Source: Aliiroseovarius sediminilitoris
Lineage (GTDB): Bacteria; Pseudomonadota; Alphaproteobacteria; Rhodobacterales; Rhodobacteraceae
Assembly: GCF_900109955.1 (NCBI RefSeq)
Contig: NZ_FOJB01000001.1
Location: forward strand, 248,001-312,000
DNA: 64,000 bases
Direction: 5' to 3'
A program made the position numbers and the translations under genes. Position 1 is the first letter of the stretch. Each line of letters opens with the position of its first letter. Positions 8,045 to 18,239 of the stretch are shown here, one piece after another. The notes beneath the pieces are model-generated. The model made no database searches. It saw only the letters and a program-made list of their open reading frames with translations, and had not been told where the DNA came from.

Positions 8045-8685
8045 ACCTCATCAGATGCGGTTGGTGCGATCTCGACCACACGAAGCGTCAGGTTGATCCG
8101 CCCACGGTCACGCAGAAGGTCGGAAGACCCAAAGCGCAAACGATCAATCCCGTGATAGGCCAGCCGCGAAGGACCGTCCAGCACCAGAACGTCACCGGAG
8201 CCAAGCCAAGCGGACTGCGTCGATCCCTGCCGCTTGATCCCGCCAATCCGAAACAGCGCATCATCGCCAAGGCTGATCGACACGACCGGAAACGAGAAAT
8301 CACCTTCGTCCCGGTCCTGATGCAGCCCCATCCGCGCACCATCGCCGTAATAGTTGACCAAACAACAGTCGGGCAGCCGATCCGCGCCTGACACAGCACG
8401 CCAGACCTCAAGCGCAAGGTCGGGGATTTCGGGCCAAGGCGCACCTGTCGGGTGGCGCGGCTCATAACGATAACCCCGCCGGTCCGACACCCAGCCCAGA
8501 CGTCCCGCCGATGTCATCCGCACAGACATCTGCTTGCCCCACCGCGTTTCGGGGTGGAAAAAAGGTGCAACAGACACCACATCGCGCAGTGCAGAAACAA
8601 GCGCTTCCTGTGTTGGGCGATCCAGCATCCCCTTGAAAAGCCTCGCCCCTGCCAGATCCATCGGGGGAATGTCGTGCGCAATCAT
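8041..8685 (-). CDS. alkB: Alpha-ketoglutarate-dependent DNA dioxygenase, AlkB family
   Basis: Repairs methylated bases such as 1-methyladenine and 3-methylcytosine by oxidative demethylation, using Fe(II) and 2-oxoglutarate. The iron ligands are visible as HxD in 'GLHQDRDEGDF' (near residue 125) and the distal His in 'AYHGIDRLR' (near residue 180). 'RINLTLRVV' near the end carries the Arg that holds 2-oxoglutarate, and 'NYYGDGARMGLHQD' is a typical AlkB block. I start it at the ATG 8683-8685 (214 residues) rather than the in-frame TTG two codons upstream. It shares its terminal bases with the convergent permease gene and is divergent from dnaK. I saw no ada-like neighbour. Confidence 0.92.
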   Translation of the reverse strand: MIAHDIPPMDLAGARLFKGMLDRPTQEALVSALRDVVSVAPFFHPETRWGKQMSVRMTSAGRLGWVSDRRGYRYEPRHPTGAPWPEIPDLALEVWRAVSGADRLPDCCLVNYYGDGARMGLHQDRDEGDFSFPVVSISLGDDALFRIGGIKRQGSTQSAWLGSGDVLVLDGPSRLAYHGIDRLRFGSSDLLRDRGRINLTLRVVEIAPTASDEV

Positions 8686-8738
8686 AGGCAAAACCCTGAA
8701 AATGACTCGTTTTTTGGCCCTTTGCGGCCCCTTGAACG

Positions 8739-8767
8739 CTTGCAGGCCCCATTTCCCCTACTTATAT
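8739..8767 (+). promoter_or_regulatory. Candidate RpoH-type promoter for dnaK
   Basis: CTTGCA at 8739-8744 is followed after 16 nt by CTTATAT at 8761-8767, close to the alphaproteobacterial heat-shock pattern of CTTG, 16-18 nt, then C(C/T)TAT-like. An overlapping CTTGAA at 8731-8736 and a CCCCATTT at 8747-8754 resemble the two halves of an enterobacterial sigma-32 site but are only 10 nt apart, too close to work together. A transcript from here would carry about 100 nt of leader before dnaK, including a hairpin at 8820-8848 (8 bp stem, one bulged base, 12 nt loop). Confidence 0.4.
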
Positions 8768-8877
8768 ACGCCCAGACGCCGGACTGGGGTACGCCCATTC
8801 GGTCAGAAATCTGGGATCAGGGGCCGATGCTTTGCAAGGTCGGCTCCCACAACATCGCCTAAGAGAGGATTTTGAGC

Positions 8878-10791
8878 ATGGCTAAAGTCATCGGTATCGA
8901 CCTCGGCACCACCAACTCTTGTGTTGCCATCATGGACGGCTCGCAACCGCGGGTCATTGAAAACGCAGAAGGCGCACGCACGACGCCTTCGATCGTCGCC
9001 TTCAAGGACGACGAACGCCTTGTTGGTCAGTCGGCAAAACGTCAGGCTGTCACCAACCCCGACAACACCGTCTTTGCAGTGAAGCGCCTGATCGGTCGCA
9101 ACATGCAAGACCCGGCTGTCGAGAAAGACAAGAAGCTTGTCCCTTACGCCATCGTAGATGGTGGCAATGGTGACGCATGGGTTGAAGCTGCCGGGCAGAA
9201 ATATTCGCCCTCGCAAATCTCGGCCTTCATTCTGGGCAAGATGAAAGAGACGGCAGAAAGCTATTTGGGTGAGGAAGTCACTCAGGCCGTGATCACCGTG
9301 CCCGCCTATTTCAATGACGCCCAGCGTCAGGCCACCAAAGACGCCGGCAAGATCGCTGGCCTTGAAGTGTTGCGCATCATCAACGAACCGACGGCTGCTG
9401 CACTGGCCTATGGCCTGGACAAGTCGGAAACCCACACCATCGCGGTTTATGACCTTGGCGGCGGCACGTTCGACGTGACCATTCTGGAAATCGACGACGG
9501 CCTCTTTGAAGTGAAATCCACCAACGGCGACACGTTCCTTGGCGGTGAAGACTTCGACATGCGCATCGTTCAGTATCTGGTCGATGAGTTCAAAAAGGAA
9601 AACCAGGTCGATCTGTCGAAAGACAAGATGGCCTTGCAACGCCTGAAAGAAGCCGCCGAAAAAGCCAAGATCGAGCTGTCCAGCTCGTCGCAGACCGAGA
9701 TCAACCAGCCCTTCATCTCGATGGGGTCGGATGGCTCGCCCTTGCACATGGTCATGAAGCTGACCCGCGCCAAGCTGGAAAGCCTTGTGTCGGACCTGAT
9801 CAAACGCTCGATGAAGCCCTGCCAGGCTGCGCTGAAAGACGCTGGTCTGTCGAAAGACGACATCGACGAGGTGGTTCTGGTCGGTGGTATGACCCGTATG
9901 CCGAAGGTCATCGAAGAAGTGTCGAAATTCTTCGGCAAGGAACCCCACAAAGGTGTGAACCCGGACGAGGTTGTGGCCATGGGTGCCGCCATTCAGGCCG
10001 GTGTTCTGCAAGGCGACGTGAAAGACGTTGTGCTTCTGGACGTGACCCCGCTGTCGCTGGGCATCGAAACGCTGGGTGGTGTGTTCACACGCCTGATCGA
10101 CCGCAACACGACGATCCCGACCAAGAAGTCGCAGATCTTCTCGACCGCGGAAGACAACCAGAACGCCGTGACGCTGCGCGTGTTCCAGGGTGAGCGTGAA
10201 ATGGCCGCCGATAACAAGATCCTTGGCCAGTTCAATCTGGAAGACATCCCGCCCGCACCGCGTGGCATGCCGCAGATCGAAGTGACCTTCGACATCGACG
10301 CCAACGGCATCGTGGAAGTGGGCGCCAAGGACAAAGGCACGGGCAAAGAGCAGAAGATCACCATTCAAGCCTCGGGCGGTCTGTCGGATGACGACATCGA
10401 AGCCATGGTGAAAGACGCCGAAGCCAATGCCGAGGCCGATAAGGAGCGCAAAGAGCTTGTCGAAGCCAAGAACCAGGCCGAAAGCCTGATCCATTCGACC
10501 GAAAAGGCGATGGAAGAGCATAACGACAAGGTCGACCCGACCACGATCGAAGCGATCGAGCTGGCCATTGCCGCGCTGAAGGATGTGATGGAAGAAGACA
10601 ATGCCGACAAGATCAAGTCGGGCATCCAGAACGTCACCGAAGCGGCCATGAAGCTGGGTGAAGCGATCTATAAGTCGCAACAAGAAGAAGCGGCTGGCGA
10701 AGAGCCCGAAGACGCCGATGGCCCTTCGGCGGTGGATGACGACATTGTCGACGCCGACTTCGAAGACCTTGACGACGAAAACAAGCGTTAA
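8878..10791 (+). CDS. dnaK: Molecular chaperone Hsp70
   Basis: ATP-driven chaperone that binds exposed hydrophobic peptides with DnaJ (next gene) and GrpE (encoded at 54044-54607). The 637-residue product starts '[20 protein letters not shown]', the phosphate-1 motif of the actin-like ATPase. '[19 protein letters not shown]', near residue 190, and '[13 protein letters not shown]', near residue 330, are the other Hsp70 signatures; the substrate-binding domain spans about 390-510, followed by an acidic lid. Start chosen at ATG 8878, behind GAGAGGA; a TTG two codons upstream is less likely. Codon use is strongly biased, as expected for high expression, which also leaves long empty frames on the opposite strand. 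Confidence 0.98.
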   Translation: MAKVIGIDLGTTNSCVAIMDGSQPRVIENAEGARTTPSIVAFKDDERLVGQSAKRQAVTNPDNTVFAVKRLIGRNMQDPAVEKDKKLVPYAIVDGGNGDAWVEAAGQKYSPSQISAFILGKMKETAESYLGEEVTQAVITVPAYFNDAQRQATKDAGKIAGLEVLRIINEPTAAALAYGLDKSETHTIAVYDLGGGTFDVTILEIDDGLFEVKSTNGDTFLGGEDFDMRIVQYLVDEFKKENQVDLSKDKMALQRLKEAAEKAKIELSSSSQTEINQPFISMGSDGSPLHMVMKLTRAKLESLVSDLIKRSMKPCQAALKDAGLSKDDIDEVVLVGGMTRMPKVIEEVSKFFGKEPHKGVNPDEVVAMGAAIQAGVLQGDVKDVVLLDVTPLSLGIETLGGVFTRLIDRNTTIPTKKSQIFSTAEDNQNAVTLRVFQGEREMAADNKILGQFNLEDIPPAPRGMPQIEVTFDIDANGIVEVGAKDKGTGKEQKITIQASGGLSDDDIEAMVKDAEANAEADKERKELVEAKNQAESLIHSTEKAMEEHNDKVDPTTIEAIELAIAALKDVMEEDNADKIKSGIQNVTEAAMKLGEAIYKSQQEEAAGEEPEDADGPSAVDDDIVDADFEDLDDENKR

Positions 10792-10806
10792 GTCTGAATA
10801 GGTAAC

Positions 10807-10834
10807 GGGCGGGGCTGCCCTTGCAGCCCTGCCC
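10807..10834 (+). other. GC-rich hairpin between dnaK and dnaJ
   Basis: GGGCGGGGCTGC (10807-10818) pairs with GCAGCCCTGCCC (10823-10834) around a CCTT loop: twelve base pairs including one G-U wobble. No U-run follows, so it is not a standard intrinsic terminator. It sits in the 63 bp between dnaK and dnaJ, 20 bp before the dnaJ start. Such intergenic stem-loops often protect the upstream message or lower expression of the downstream gene; which applies here is inference. Confidence 0.7.
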
Positions 10835-10854
10835 CCTCCCAAAGGGAGATTTCC

Positions 10855-11997
10855 ATGTCAAAGCGTGATTATTACGAAGTTCTCGGAGTGTCGAAGGGCG
10901 CGTCTGCGGAGGAGCTGAAAAAGGCTTACCGCAAGAAGGCAAAAGAGCTTCACCCTGATCGCAACTCGGACAACCCTGATGCCGAAGCCCAGTTCAAAGA
11001 GGCGAACGAGGCTTATGACGTGCTGAAGGATGCCGACAAGAAAGCGGCCTATGACCGGTTTGGGCATGCTGCCTTTGATGGCGGCATGGGCGGCCGTCCC
11101 GGTGGCGGGCACCATGGCGGCAATGGCGATTTCGCCAGTGCGTTTTCCGATGTGTTCGACGACCTGTTCGGTGACTTCATGGGCGGCGGTCGTGGCGGCG
11201 GCGCGCGCGCGCAACGAGGGTCTGATCTGCGCTATAACCTGCGTGTGACGCTGGAAGAAGCGTTCGCAGGGCTACAAAAGACCATCAACGTGCCGACATC
11301 CGTGTCCTGCGACGAATGCAGTGGCACAGGGGCCGAAGCGGGGGCCGAACCAACCGTTTGTCCGACCTGTTCGGGCATGGGAAAAGTGCGTGCCCAGCAA
11401 GGGTTCTTTACCGTCGAACGCACCTGCCCAACCTGTCAGGGCACCGGGCAGATGATCCAGAACCCCTGCAAAAGCTGCGGTGGCGCGGGCCGCAAGCACA
11501 AGGAACGCTCACTGTCGGTCAACATCCCGGCAGGGGTGGAAACCGGCACGCGGATCCGTTTGTCTGGCGAAGGCGAAGCCGGATTGCGCGGTGGTCCGAC
11601 GGGGGATCTGTATATCTTCATCGACGTGGCCGAGCACCCGATCTTCGACCGCGAAGGCCCGCATCTTCATTGTCGCGTGCCAGTCTCGATGGCCTCTGCG
11701 GCGCTGGGCGGCGATATCGAAGTGCCGACCATCGACGGCGGCCGGTCGCGGGTGAAAATCCCGGCGGGCAGCCAATCGGGGCGGCAGATGCGTCTGCGGT
11801 CAAAAGGTATGCCGGGCCTGCGGGGCGGGCCGCGTGGCGATATGTATATCGAACTTGCGGTGGAAACGCCGGTGAACCTGACCGCGAAGCAAAAAGAGCT
11901 GTTGCGCGATTTCGAAAAACTGTCGGAAGAGAACAATCCCGAAAGCTCATCCTTCTTCACCAAGGTGAAGAGTTTTTGGGACAGTATGAAAGGCTAA
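10855..11997 (+). CDS. dnaJ: Co-chaperone Hsp40
   Basis: Stimulates the DnaK ATPase and delivers substrates. The 380-residue product has the full class-A layout: a J domain at 1-70 with the essential 'HPD' in '[13 protein letters not shown]', a Gly/Phe-rich linker at about 75-120, a zinc domain at about 148-210 with four CxxCxGxG repeats ('CDECSGTG', 'CPTCSGMG', 'CPTCQGTG', 'CKSCGGAG'), and a C-terminal substrate-binding region. The ATG follows 'AAAGGGAG' with good spacing. Co-transcribed with dnaK across a 63 bp gap that holds a strong hairpin, so the two may be expressed at different levels. Confidence 0.98.
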   Translation: MSKRDYYEVLGVSKGASAEELKKAYRKKAKELHPDRNSDNPDAEAQFKEANEAYDVLKDADKKAAYDRFGHAAFDGGMGGRPGGGHHGGNGDFASAFSDVFDDLFGDFMGGGRGGGARAQRGSDLRYNLRVTLEEAFAGLQKTINVPTSVSCDECSGTGAEAGAEPTVCPTCSGMGKVRAQQGFFTVERTCPTCQGTGQMIQNPCKSCGGAGRKHKERSLSVNIPAGVETGTRIRLSGEGEAGLRGGPTGDLYIFIDVAEHPIFDREGPHLHCRVPVSMASAALGGDIEVPTIDGGRSRVKIPAGSQSGRQMRLRSKGMPGLRGGPRGDMYIELAVETPVNLTAKQKELLRDFEKLSEENNPESSSFFTKVKSFWDSMKG

Positions 11998-12049
11998 CAA
12001 CCATGCGTTGTTAACCTTTCATTCACCACTTTTGGTGCAGTCTGCTCTC

Positions 12050-12823
12050 ATGACCGAGAGCAGACAATTCCAGTTCGATGAAATGCCACAGGCGCTGTTT
12101 GACGCAGACGAAGCGCCTGTTCTTCCGGTGGCGGTCAAGGACGGCAAACTGCCATCCTATATCAAGGACCACCGCAAACGCCTGCGCGATCGGTTCATGG
12201 ATGGCGGGGCGCAGGCAATGCCGGATTACGAAATGTTAGAGCTTGTGCTGTTCCGCGCCATTCCGCGACGGGATGTGAAGCCGCTGGCGCGCTGTCTGCT
12301 GGACACATTCGGCGATTTCAACCGCGTGGTGACGGCGCCCGTGCAGCGCCTGCGCGATGTGCCGGGGATTGGTGACGCTGTGATCACCGAATTGAAGATC
12401 GTGGAAGCCGCAGCGCAGCGCATGGCGCGCAGCCGTGTCATTCAGCGGCATGTGATTTCATCCTGGGATGCGGTGCTGGATTATTGCCACACGACCATGG
12501 CGCATCGCGACACTGAACAGTTCCGGGTGCTGTTTCTTGATCGTAAAAACGTTCTGATCGCGGACGAGGCGCAGGGGCAGGGCACCGTGGATCATGTGCC
12601 GGTCTATCCGCGCGAGGTGGTCAAACGGGCGCTGGAACTGAATGCCTCGGCAATCATCCTTGTGCACAACCACCCTTCAGGCGACCCCACGCCATCTGAT
12701 AGCGATATTCAGATGACACAGCAGGTGAACGACGCGGCAACCGCGCTGGGTCTGACACTGCATGACCATCTGATCATCGGCAAATCGACAGAGCTTAGCT
12801 TTCGCGGGTCGGGGTATCTATAA
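12050..12823 (+). CDS. radC: RadC family JAB-domain protein
   Basis: A 257-residue protein with an N-terminal helix-hairpin-helix part ('[13 protein letters not shown]', about residues 103-115) and a C-terminal MPN/JAMM metalloprotease-like domain. The metal motif reads '[14 protein letters not shown]' (about residues 205-218). Historically named for DNA repair, but the biochemical role of RadC proteins is not settled, and the JAMM motif suggests a hydrolase. I chose ATG 12050; an in-frame TTG at 12008 gives 14 more residues without clear homology. It ends 2 bp from the convergent binding-protein/OmpA gene, with no room for a separate terminator. Confidence 0.88.
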   Translation: MTESRQFQFDEMPQALFDADEAPVLPVAVKDGKLPSYIKDHRKRLRDRFMDGGAQAMPDYEMLELVLFRAIPRRDVKPLARCLLDTFGDFNRVVTAPVQRLRDVPGIGDAVITELKIVEAAAQRMARSRVIQRHVISSWDAVLDYCHTTMAHRDTEQFRVLFLDRKNVLIADEAQGQGTVDHVPVYPREVVKRALELNASAIILVHNHPSGDPTPSDSDIQMTQQVNDAATALGLTLHDHLIIGKSTELSFRGSGYL

Positions 12824-12825
12824 GA

Positions 12826-14385
12826 TCAGTCAACCCAGATTTCGACCCGACGGTTGACGCGGCGCCCCCATGCGCTGTCGTCACAGGCCATGGGCATCGC
12901 TTCACCAAACGCATCGACCTGAAGATCAACCCGGGTATCGTCGAAAGCCTCTAGCTGCGCCAAGACCTGCTTGCGCACGGCCGTGGCGCGTTTGCGGGCC
13001 AGATCAAGGTTTTGCGCCGCCGCGCCCTGTCCATCAGAGAACCCGACAAACACCATCTGACGCCCATCAAAACGCCCACTTTCCAAAGCCTTAGCCAGCA
13101 GCGCGACGTTGGAACGGGAAGGCGCATCCAACCGGGTTGAACCCCCTTGGAAGCGGAAGCTGATCGACAAGCGGTCCTTGCCGTCGAACATATCCACCAT
13201 GCGCTTCAACTCGGGCAGGGCCACTTCGTCACCGGCTGCTGAAACGGCGTTGGCCATACGATCCCCCTGATCCTGTATCGGAATACGCGTCAGCGCCTGA
13301 TCGACAAACCCGGCCCGGCGCGTCACGAACTGCGCGCTGTCGGTGCGAAGATAAGACAGAAACTCGCGCCCCAGAAGCGGCAGACGCCGCTCGGGCAGAT
13401 ACAGATACATTGGCATGGTCAGCGGATAATCTTCCGACTTGATCGACCGGGCCGATGCCTGCACGCGGAAGCCACAGGTGCCGGACAGTTGAACAACCTC
13501 GCCATTGCCGGGGCGCATGAAGGACGTGATCGCGATGCCGAACGGATCACGCGCGATGGCATCATTCAACGCTTTGGTCGACGGATGGAAGCGCACCCGA
13601 TCCGACAGGCTGACACCGCTTGCGGCGATGACTTGTTGCATGAAGGCAGGGCCAAAGCCTTCTTCGATATCCATCAGATAGGGCGTGATGGGGGCGTCTT
13701 CGCCGCCAAGCTCGCTCCAATTCCTGATCTTGCCGGCATAGATGGCCGCCAGTTGCGCAATGGACAGTTTGGTAACTGGATTACCCGGTGACACAACCGG
13801 CACCAGCGCATCCAGCGCGATCACCCGGCTTTGCCGCGCAATCCGCAGATCGCCCAACCCAGCCTCGCGCGCCATGCTGCGTTCACGGGTCGACGCCTGC
13901 CGCATCGACAGAACCATATCAGCCTGCTGCCCCAACAGATCTGCAAACCCTTCGGCGCTCGAGGTCAGCTTGATCGTTATGCGAGCCTGTTCCTGCCCGG
14001 AAACCCCATCATAGAGCGTGTAGAGCGTGCCGATCCCCAACACTTCTTCACGTTTGAGCGCATACCCTTCGCGCAGTGCGAAGCCTTCGACCAGGGCAGG
14101 AAACAACACCTCGCCCATCGCATAAGCTCCTGAAATGGTCAGTTCCGCCACAAACGGTCCAAGGTTTGGGCAACCCGGTCCCTCGCAGGTGACGCCGGAA
14201 CTGTCGACGGTCAGGATGCCAAACTCGGTATCCACCCGGTAGAACTCGCCATCGAAGGTCAGAAGGGTGCCGGTCAGCTCGATCTCGCCATCCCGAGAGG
14301 TCAGCGTTACATCGCCAGCGACAGCGGCCTGACCAGTTGCCAGCATCACATAGGCCATCGCGACGACCGCGCGCAAAATGTTCAT
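12826..14385 (-). CDS. Phosphate-binding-protein-like domain fused to OmpA C-terminal domain
   Basis: A 519-residue exported protein. Residues 1-25 form a signal peptide ('MNILRAVVAMAYVMLATGQA' then AVAGD). Residues of about 95-345 resemble PstS-type periplasmic binding proteins, with 'SPGNPVTKLSIAQLAAIYAG' and 'IRNWSELGGEDAPITPYLM' typical of that fold. Residues of about 400-519 are an OmpA-type peptidoglycan-binding domain: 'VFVGFSDGQGAAAQNLDLAR' supplies the Asp and 'ARKRATAVRKQV' the Arg that usually hold the peptide. Two Cys pairs are present in the N-terminal 60 residues ('TCEGPGCP'). The ATG at 14383-14385 follows GGGGGG. No pst transport genes are near, so it may be a wall-tethered ligand sensor or scavenger; function unproven. 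Confidence 0.78.
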   Translation of the reverse strand: MNILRAVVAMAYVMLATGQAAVAGDVTLTSRDGEIELTGTLLTFDGEFYRVDTEFGILTVDSSGVTCEGPGCPNLGPFVAELTISGAYAMGEVLFPALVEGFALREGYALKREEVLGIGTLYTLYDGVSGQEQARITIKLTSSAEGFADLLGQQADMVLSMRQASTRERSMAREAGLGDLRIARQSRVIALDALVPVVSPGNPVTKLSIAQLAAIYAGKIRNWSELGGEDAPITPYLMDIEEGFGPAFMQQVIAASGVSLSDRVRFHPSTKALNDAIARDPFGIAITSFMRPGNGEVVQLSGTCGFRVQASARSIKSEDYPLTMPMYLYLPERRLPLLGREFLSYLRTDSAQFVTRRAGFVDQALTRIPIQDQGDRMANAVSAAGDEVALPELKRMVDMFDGKDRLSISFRFQGGSTRLDAPSRSNVALLAKALESGRFDGRQMVFVGFSDGQGAAAQNLDLARKRATAVRKQVLAQLEAFDDTRVDLQVDAFGEAMPMACDDSAWGRRVNRRVEIWVD

Positions 14386-14472
14386 GGCGCCCCCCAACCC
14401 GTGCAAATCCCTTGCGCAATCATCCGAATTGGCGTGCGGGATTTCAACCACTGATGTTGTCAGCGCGACCGA

Positions 14473-17145
14473 TCATGCCAATCGACCGTGACAATGTTTG
14501 AACTTCTTTCCTGATCCGCAAGGGCAGGGATCGTTGCGTGACGGGTTGCCCCATGTCGCCGGGTTGGTTTCGTCAAACCCGTCCTTCGTATCCTGAGCTT
14601 CATCCGCAGCCTGCGCCAACGCCTTCTGCTGCTGGACCATCTGCTGCATCATCGCCTGCTGTTCTTCCTCGGACATCGGGCGAATCTGGGCCAGTTTCTT
14701 GGTCACATCGGCACGCAGACCATCCAGCAGGCTTTCGAACAACTGGAACGCTTCATTCTTGTATTCGTTCAGCGGATCACGTTGGGCATAGCCGCGGAAC
14801 CCGACGACCGAGCGCAGGTGATCCAGCGTCAGAAGATGATCGCGCCACTTGCTGTCGATCGTTTGCAGCACCAGTTGCTTTTCGATGGACCGCATGGTTT
14901 CTGGCCCGAAATCTGCGGCTTTCTTGGCCATGAAGGCGTCCGATGCATCGTAAAGCCGTTCGCGAATGCTGTCATCGTCCACGCCTTCCTCGGCGGCCCA
15001 GTCAATTACCGGGGCTTCGAAGCCCAGATTCTCGATCACCGCCGCTTGCAAACCCTGGGTATCCCACTGATCCGCATAGGATTTTGGTGGCATATGAACG
15101 TCAACCAGATCGTCAATCACCTGATGGCGCATGTCACCCACGATCTCGGACAGGTCTTCGGCTTCCATGATTTCCAGACGCTGACCAAAGATCGCTTTCC
15201 GCTGATCATTCATCACGTCGTCAAACTTCAGCAGTTGTTTACGAATGTCGAAGTTGCGGCCTTCGACCTTGGCTTGCGCACGCTCCAGTGACTTGTTCAC
15301 CCACGGGTGAATGATCGCCTCGCCTTCTTTCATGCCAAGGGTGGACAACACCTTTTCCAACCGCTCGGATCCGAAAATGCGCATCAGGTCATCTTCCAGC
15401 GACAGAAAGAACGATGATCGACCCGGGTCGCCCTGACGGCCGGAACGGCCGCGCAACTGGTTGTCGATCCGGCGGCTTTCGTGACGTTCGGTGGCCAGAA
15501 CGAACAGGCCACCGGCTTCTTTCACGGCTTGTTCATCCGCCTTGTGGGCGGCTTCAATCTCGGCGCGGATTTCGTCGGGGTTGCCATCAGGGTTGGCGGC
15601 AATCGCCTCCATCACCTTGAACTCAACGTTTCCGCCCAGCTTGATGTCGGTCCCCCGACCGGCCATATTCGTGGCGATTGTCACGGCGCCCAGCTTACCT
15701 GCGTCTGCAACGATCTGCGCTTCACGCTCGTGTTGGCGCGCGTTCAGAACGTCATGCTTGATGCCCGCTTCAGTCAAAAGCTGCGACAGCGTTTCCGATT
15801 TCTCAATCGAGGTGGTGCCGACCAGGATCGGCTGCCCTTTTTCGTTGGCGGTGCGGATTTCCTCGACCACTGCGCCATATTTCTCGCCCGTGGTACGATA
15901 GACGGCATCGTGCTCGTCCACCCGCGCAATGGGTCGGTTGGTCGGGATCTCTACCACACCCAAGCCATAGATTTCGTCGAATTCATCGGCTTCGGTCAGG
16001 GCCGTGCCGGTCATGCCGGACAACTTGTTGTATAAGCGAAAATAGTTCTGGAACGTCACAGATGCCAAGGTCACGTTTTCTGGCTGTGTCTTGCAGCCTT
16101 CCTTGGCTTCAATCGCCTGGTGCAGGCCTTCAGACATGCGGCGACCGGCCATCATGCGTCCTGTAAATTCGTCGATCAGCACAACTTCACCGTCGCGCAC
16201 AATATAGTCCTTGTCGCGCTGGAACAGCTTGTGCGCCCGCAAGCCCTGGTTGACGTGGTGAACGATGGTCGTGCTTTCCGGGTCGTAAAGCGACTGACCT
16301 TCAGGCAGCAGGCCGCGCGCATGCAGCACCTCTTCCAGAAACTCGTTGCCTTCCTCGGTAAAAGTGGCGCCACGGTTCTTTTCGTCAATGGTATAATGCT
16401 CTTCAGTCAGCTCTGGGATCAGCGCGTCGATGGTCACATAAAGCTCTGAGCGATCTTCGGACGGACCAGAGATGATCAGGGGCGTGCGCGCCTCGTCAAT
16501 CAGGATCGAGTCAACCTCATCCACGATCGCAAAATTATGACCGCGCTGATACATATCTTTCAGTTCGGATTTCATATTGTCGCGCAGATAGTCGAACCCA
16601 AGCTCATTGTTGGTCGCATAGGTCACGTCACAGGCATAGGCGGCGCGTTTTTCGTCATCTGCCTGATGCGGATAGACAACGCCGGTTGTCAGCCCCAACG
16701 CGCCATAAACCTTGCCCATCCAATCCGCGTCACGCCTGGCCAGATAGTCGTTCACCGTAACGATATGGACACCGTCGCCCGACAGCGCGTTCAGATAGGC
16801 GGGGAAGGTTGCGACAAGGGTTTTCCCTTCGCCGGTCTTCATTTCTGCAATGTTTCCACGGTGCAGGAAAATCCCGCCGATCAACTGCGTATCAAATGCC
16901 CGCAAGCCCAGCGCGCGTTTCGCAGCCTCTCGGCAGTTCGCGAAGGCTTCGGGCAGGATCGCATCCAGCTTTTCGCCGTCTGCGATGCGTTTTTTGAACT
17001 CTTCGGTCTTGGCGATGATGCCGTCATCCGTCAGGGCGGCAAATTCATCCTCAAGCGCGTTGATTTGTTCGACGATCGGGCGGGTCGTTTTGATCATTCG
17101 GTCATTGGGGGTGCCAAAGACCTTGCGCGCGATTTTTCCAAGCAT
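14473..17145 (-). CDS. secA: Protein translocase ATPase SecA
   Basis: Motor that pushes unfolded preproteins through SecYEG; secB (39409-39900) is its export chaperone. The 890-residue product starts '[20 protein letters not shown]'. Walker A is 'MKTGEGKT' (102-109) and the DEAD-like Walker B lies in '[19 protein letters not shown]', near residue 205. '[18 protein letters not shown]' and '[15 protein letters not shown]' are helicase motifs of the second ATPase half. The C-terminus ends in the zinc SEC-C motif '[13 protein letters not shown]', which binds SecB. The start at 17143-17145 follows GAGGC; the frame is open upstream to 17418, but family members start here. Divergent from the parvulin gene. 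Confidence 0.98.
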   Translation of the reverse strand: MLGKIARKVFGTPNDRMIKTTRPIVEQINALEDEFAALTDDGIIAKTEEFKKRIADGEKLDAILPEAFANCREAAKRALGLRAFDTQLIGGIFLHRGNIAEMKTGEGKTLVATFPAYLNALSGDGVHIVTVNDYLARRDADWMGKVYGALGLTTGVVYPHQADDEKRAAYACDVTYATNNELGFDYLRDNMKSELKDMYQRGHNFAIVDEVDSILIDEARTPLIISGPSEDRSELYVTIDALIPELTEEHYTIDEKNRGATFTEEGNEFLEEVLHARGLLPEGQSLYDPESTTIVHHVNQGLRAHKLFQRDKDYIVRDGEVVLIDEFTGRMMAGRRMSEGLHQAIEAKEGCKTQPENVTLASVTFQNYFRLYNKLSGMTGTALTEADEFDEIYGLGVVEIPTNRPIARVDEHDAVYRTTGEKYGAVVEEIRTANEKGQPILVGTTSIEKSETLSQLLTEAGIKHDVLNARQHEREAQIVADAGKLGAVTIATNMAGRGTDIKLGGNVEFKVMEAIAANPDGNPDEIRAEIEAAHKADEQAVKEAGGLFVLATERHESRRIDNQLRGRSGRQGDPGRSSFFLSLEDDLMRIFGSERLEKVLSTLGMKEGEAIIHPWVNKSLERAQAKVEGRNFDIRKQLLKFDDVMNDQRKAIFGQRLEIMEAEDLSEIVGDMRHQVIDDLVDVHMPPKSYADQWDTQGLQAAVIENLGFEAPVIDWAAEEGVDDDSIRERLYDASDAFMAKKAADFGPETMRSIEKQLVLQTIDSKWRDHLLTLDHLRSVVGFRGYAQRDPLNEYKNEAFQLFESLLDGLRADVTKKLAQIRPMSEEEQQAMMQQMVQQQKALAQAADEAQDTKDGFDETNPATWGNPSRNDPCPCGSGKKFKHCHGRLA

Positions 17146-17324
17146 ATTTTCTTGCCTCAATGCGGTTCTGACGCTGGTGTGACCAGAGGGAACTTGCCCG
17201 TCCCTGCATGGCCCCCTATCTAGGGGCTCAAGAACCAGCGCTCTCAAGCCTTCAAGCGATGTAAGCGCCGGGTGTAAAACTGTCAATGTTGCCGGGGAAA
17301 CCGGCCTGATTTGAGGATAAAAAC

Positions 17325-18221
17325 ATGTTGAAACGCAACGCTCTTCTTTTGAGCTCCGCCTTGTCGGTCTGGCTGGCGCTACCACTGAGTGCCCAAGATA
17401 CCGGCACGACCGAGGCACAAACGGACATGCCAGAGGTCGAAATGATCGAGCTGACAGGCGACACGGTGATTGCCACCGTCAACGGTGAAGACATCACCAT
17501 GGCGCATCTGGTTGCTGCGCGGGCCAGCCTTCCCGAGCAGTTTCAGCAATTGCCCGATGATGTGCTGCTGCCGGGCATTGTCGAACAATTGATCCAGCAG
17601 GCGGTTTTGGGGCAAGCCATGGGCGAACTGAGCAACCGCGCCGAGATTCGTCTGGAGAACCAGCGTCGTGAACTGGCTGCCAATGAAAAGGTAGAAGAAG
17701 TAATCTCGGGTGCCGTGACCGATGAGGCTTTGCAGGCGGCATATGATACGGAATATGCCAATGCCGAACCGACACAGGAATTCAGTGCCGCTCATATCTT
17801 GGTCGAAACCGAAGACAAGGCGAAAGAACTGATCGAGGAACTGGACGGCGGGGCGGATTTTGCCGAGCTGGCGAAAGAAAACTCCACCGGCCCCTCGGGT
17901 CCAAATGGTGGCGATTTGGGCTGGTTTACTGCCGGTATGATGGTCAAGCCATTTGAAGATGCAGTGATGGGCTTGGAAGCTGGTGCCATTTCGGCCCCTG
18001 TCCAAACGCAGTTTGGCTGGCATGTGATCAAGCTGAATGAAACCCGGATGAAAGGCGCGCCGACGCTGGACGAAGTGCGCGACGAACTAAGCGCCAAAGT
18101 CGAGAACGACGCTGTCGAAGCTGCGCTGAAGGCGCTGCTGGATGCCGCAAAAATTGACCGCATCGCGCTTGAGGGGATCGACCCGGCCGCGTTGCGTGAT
18201 ATGACGCTTCTGGACAAGTAA
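17325..18221 (+). CDS. Parvulin-type peptidyl-prolyl isomerase, exported
   Basis: A 298-residue periplasmic foldase of the PpiC/SurA group. Residues 1-23 are a signal peptide ('[20 protein letters not shown]'). A SurA-N-like segment ('[18 protein letters not shown]', about 50-67) precedes a chaperone helix region. The parvulin domain spans about 145-240: '[15 protein letters not shown]', '[20 protein letters not shown]' and '[10 protein letters not shown]' are the conserved strands. It starts 8-9 bp after a GAGG site. Divergently arranged with secA and just upstream of argJ (18 bp), so it probably helps fold secreted proteins while sharing a transcript with argJ. Confidence 0.93.
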   Translation: MLKRNALLLSSALSVWLALPLSAQDTGTTEAQTDMPEVEMIELTGDTVIATVNGEDITMAHLVAARASLPEQFQQLPDDVLLPGIVEQLIQQAVLGQAMGELSNRAEIRLENQRRELAANEKVEEVISGAVTDEALQAAYDTEYANAEPTQEFSAAHILVETEDKAKELIEELDGGADFAELAKENSTGPSGPNGGDLGWFTAGMMVKPFEDAVMGLEAGAISAPVQTQFGWHVIKLNETRMKGAPTLDEVRDELSAKVENDAVEAALKALLDAAKIDRIALEGIDPAALRDMTLLDK

Positions 18222-18239
18222 ACCAAAAAGGGTGTGGGC

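Noticed and set aside
8686-8877. CIRCE element upstream of dnaK
   Set aside because: hrcA is in the window, so I looked for TTAGCACTC-N9-GAGTGCTAA before dnaK, hslV and hrcA and saw none.
8803-10842. Long open frame (679 codons) antisense to dnaK
   Set aside because: It mirrors the dnaK codon bias, lacks a ribosome-binding site and its His/Phe/Arg-rich translation resembles no protein. Similar long antisense frames over infB, nusA, rho and maeB were rejected for the same reason.
17211-17227. CCCCT-ATCT-AGGGG repeat in the secA/parvulin divergent gap
   Set aside because: Only five pairs, no T-run, and no match to a known secA regulatory element.
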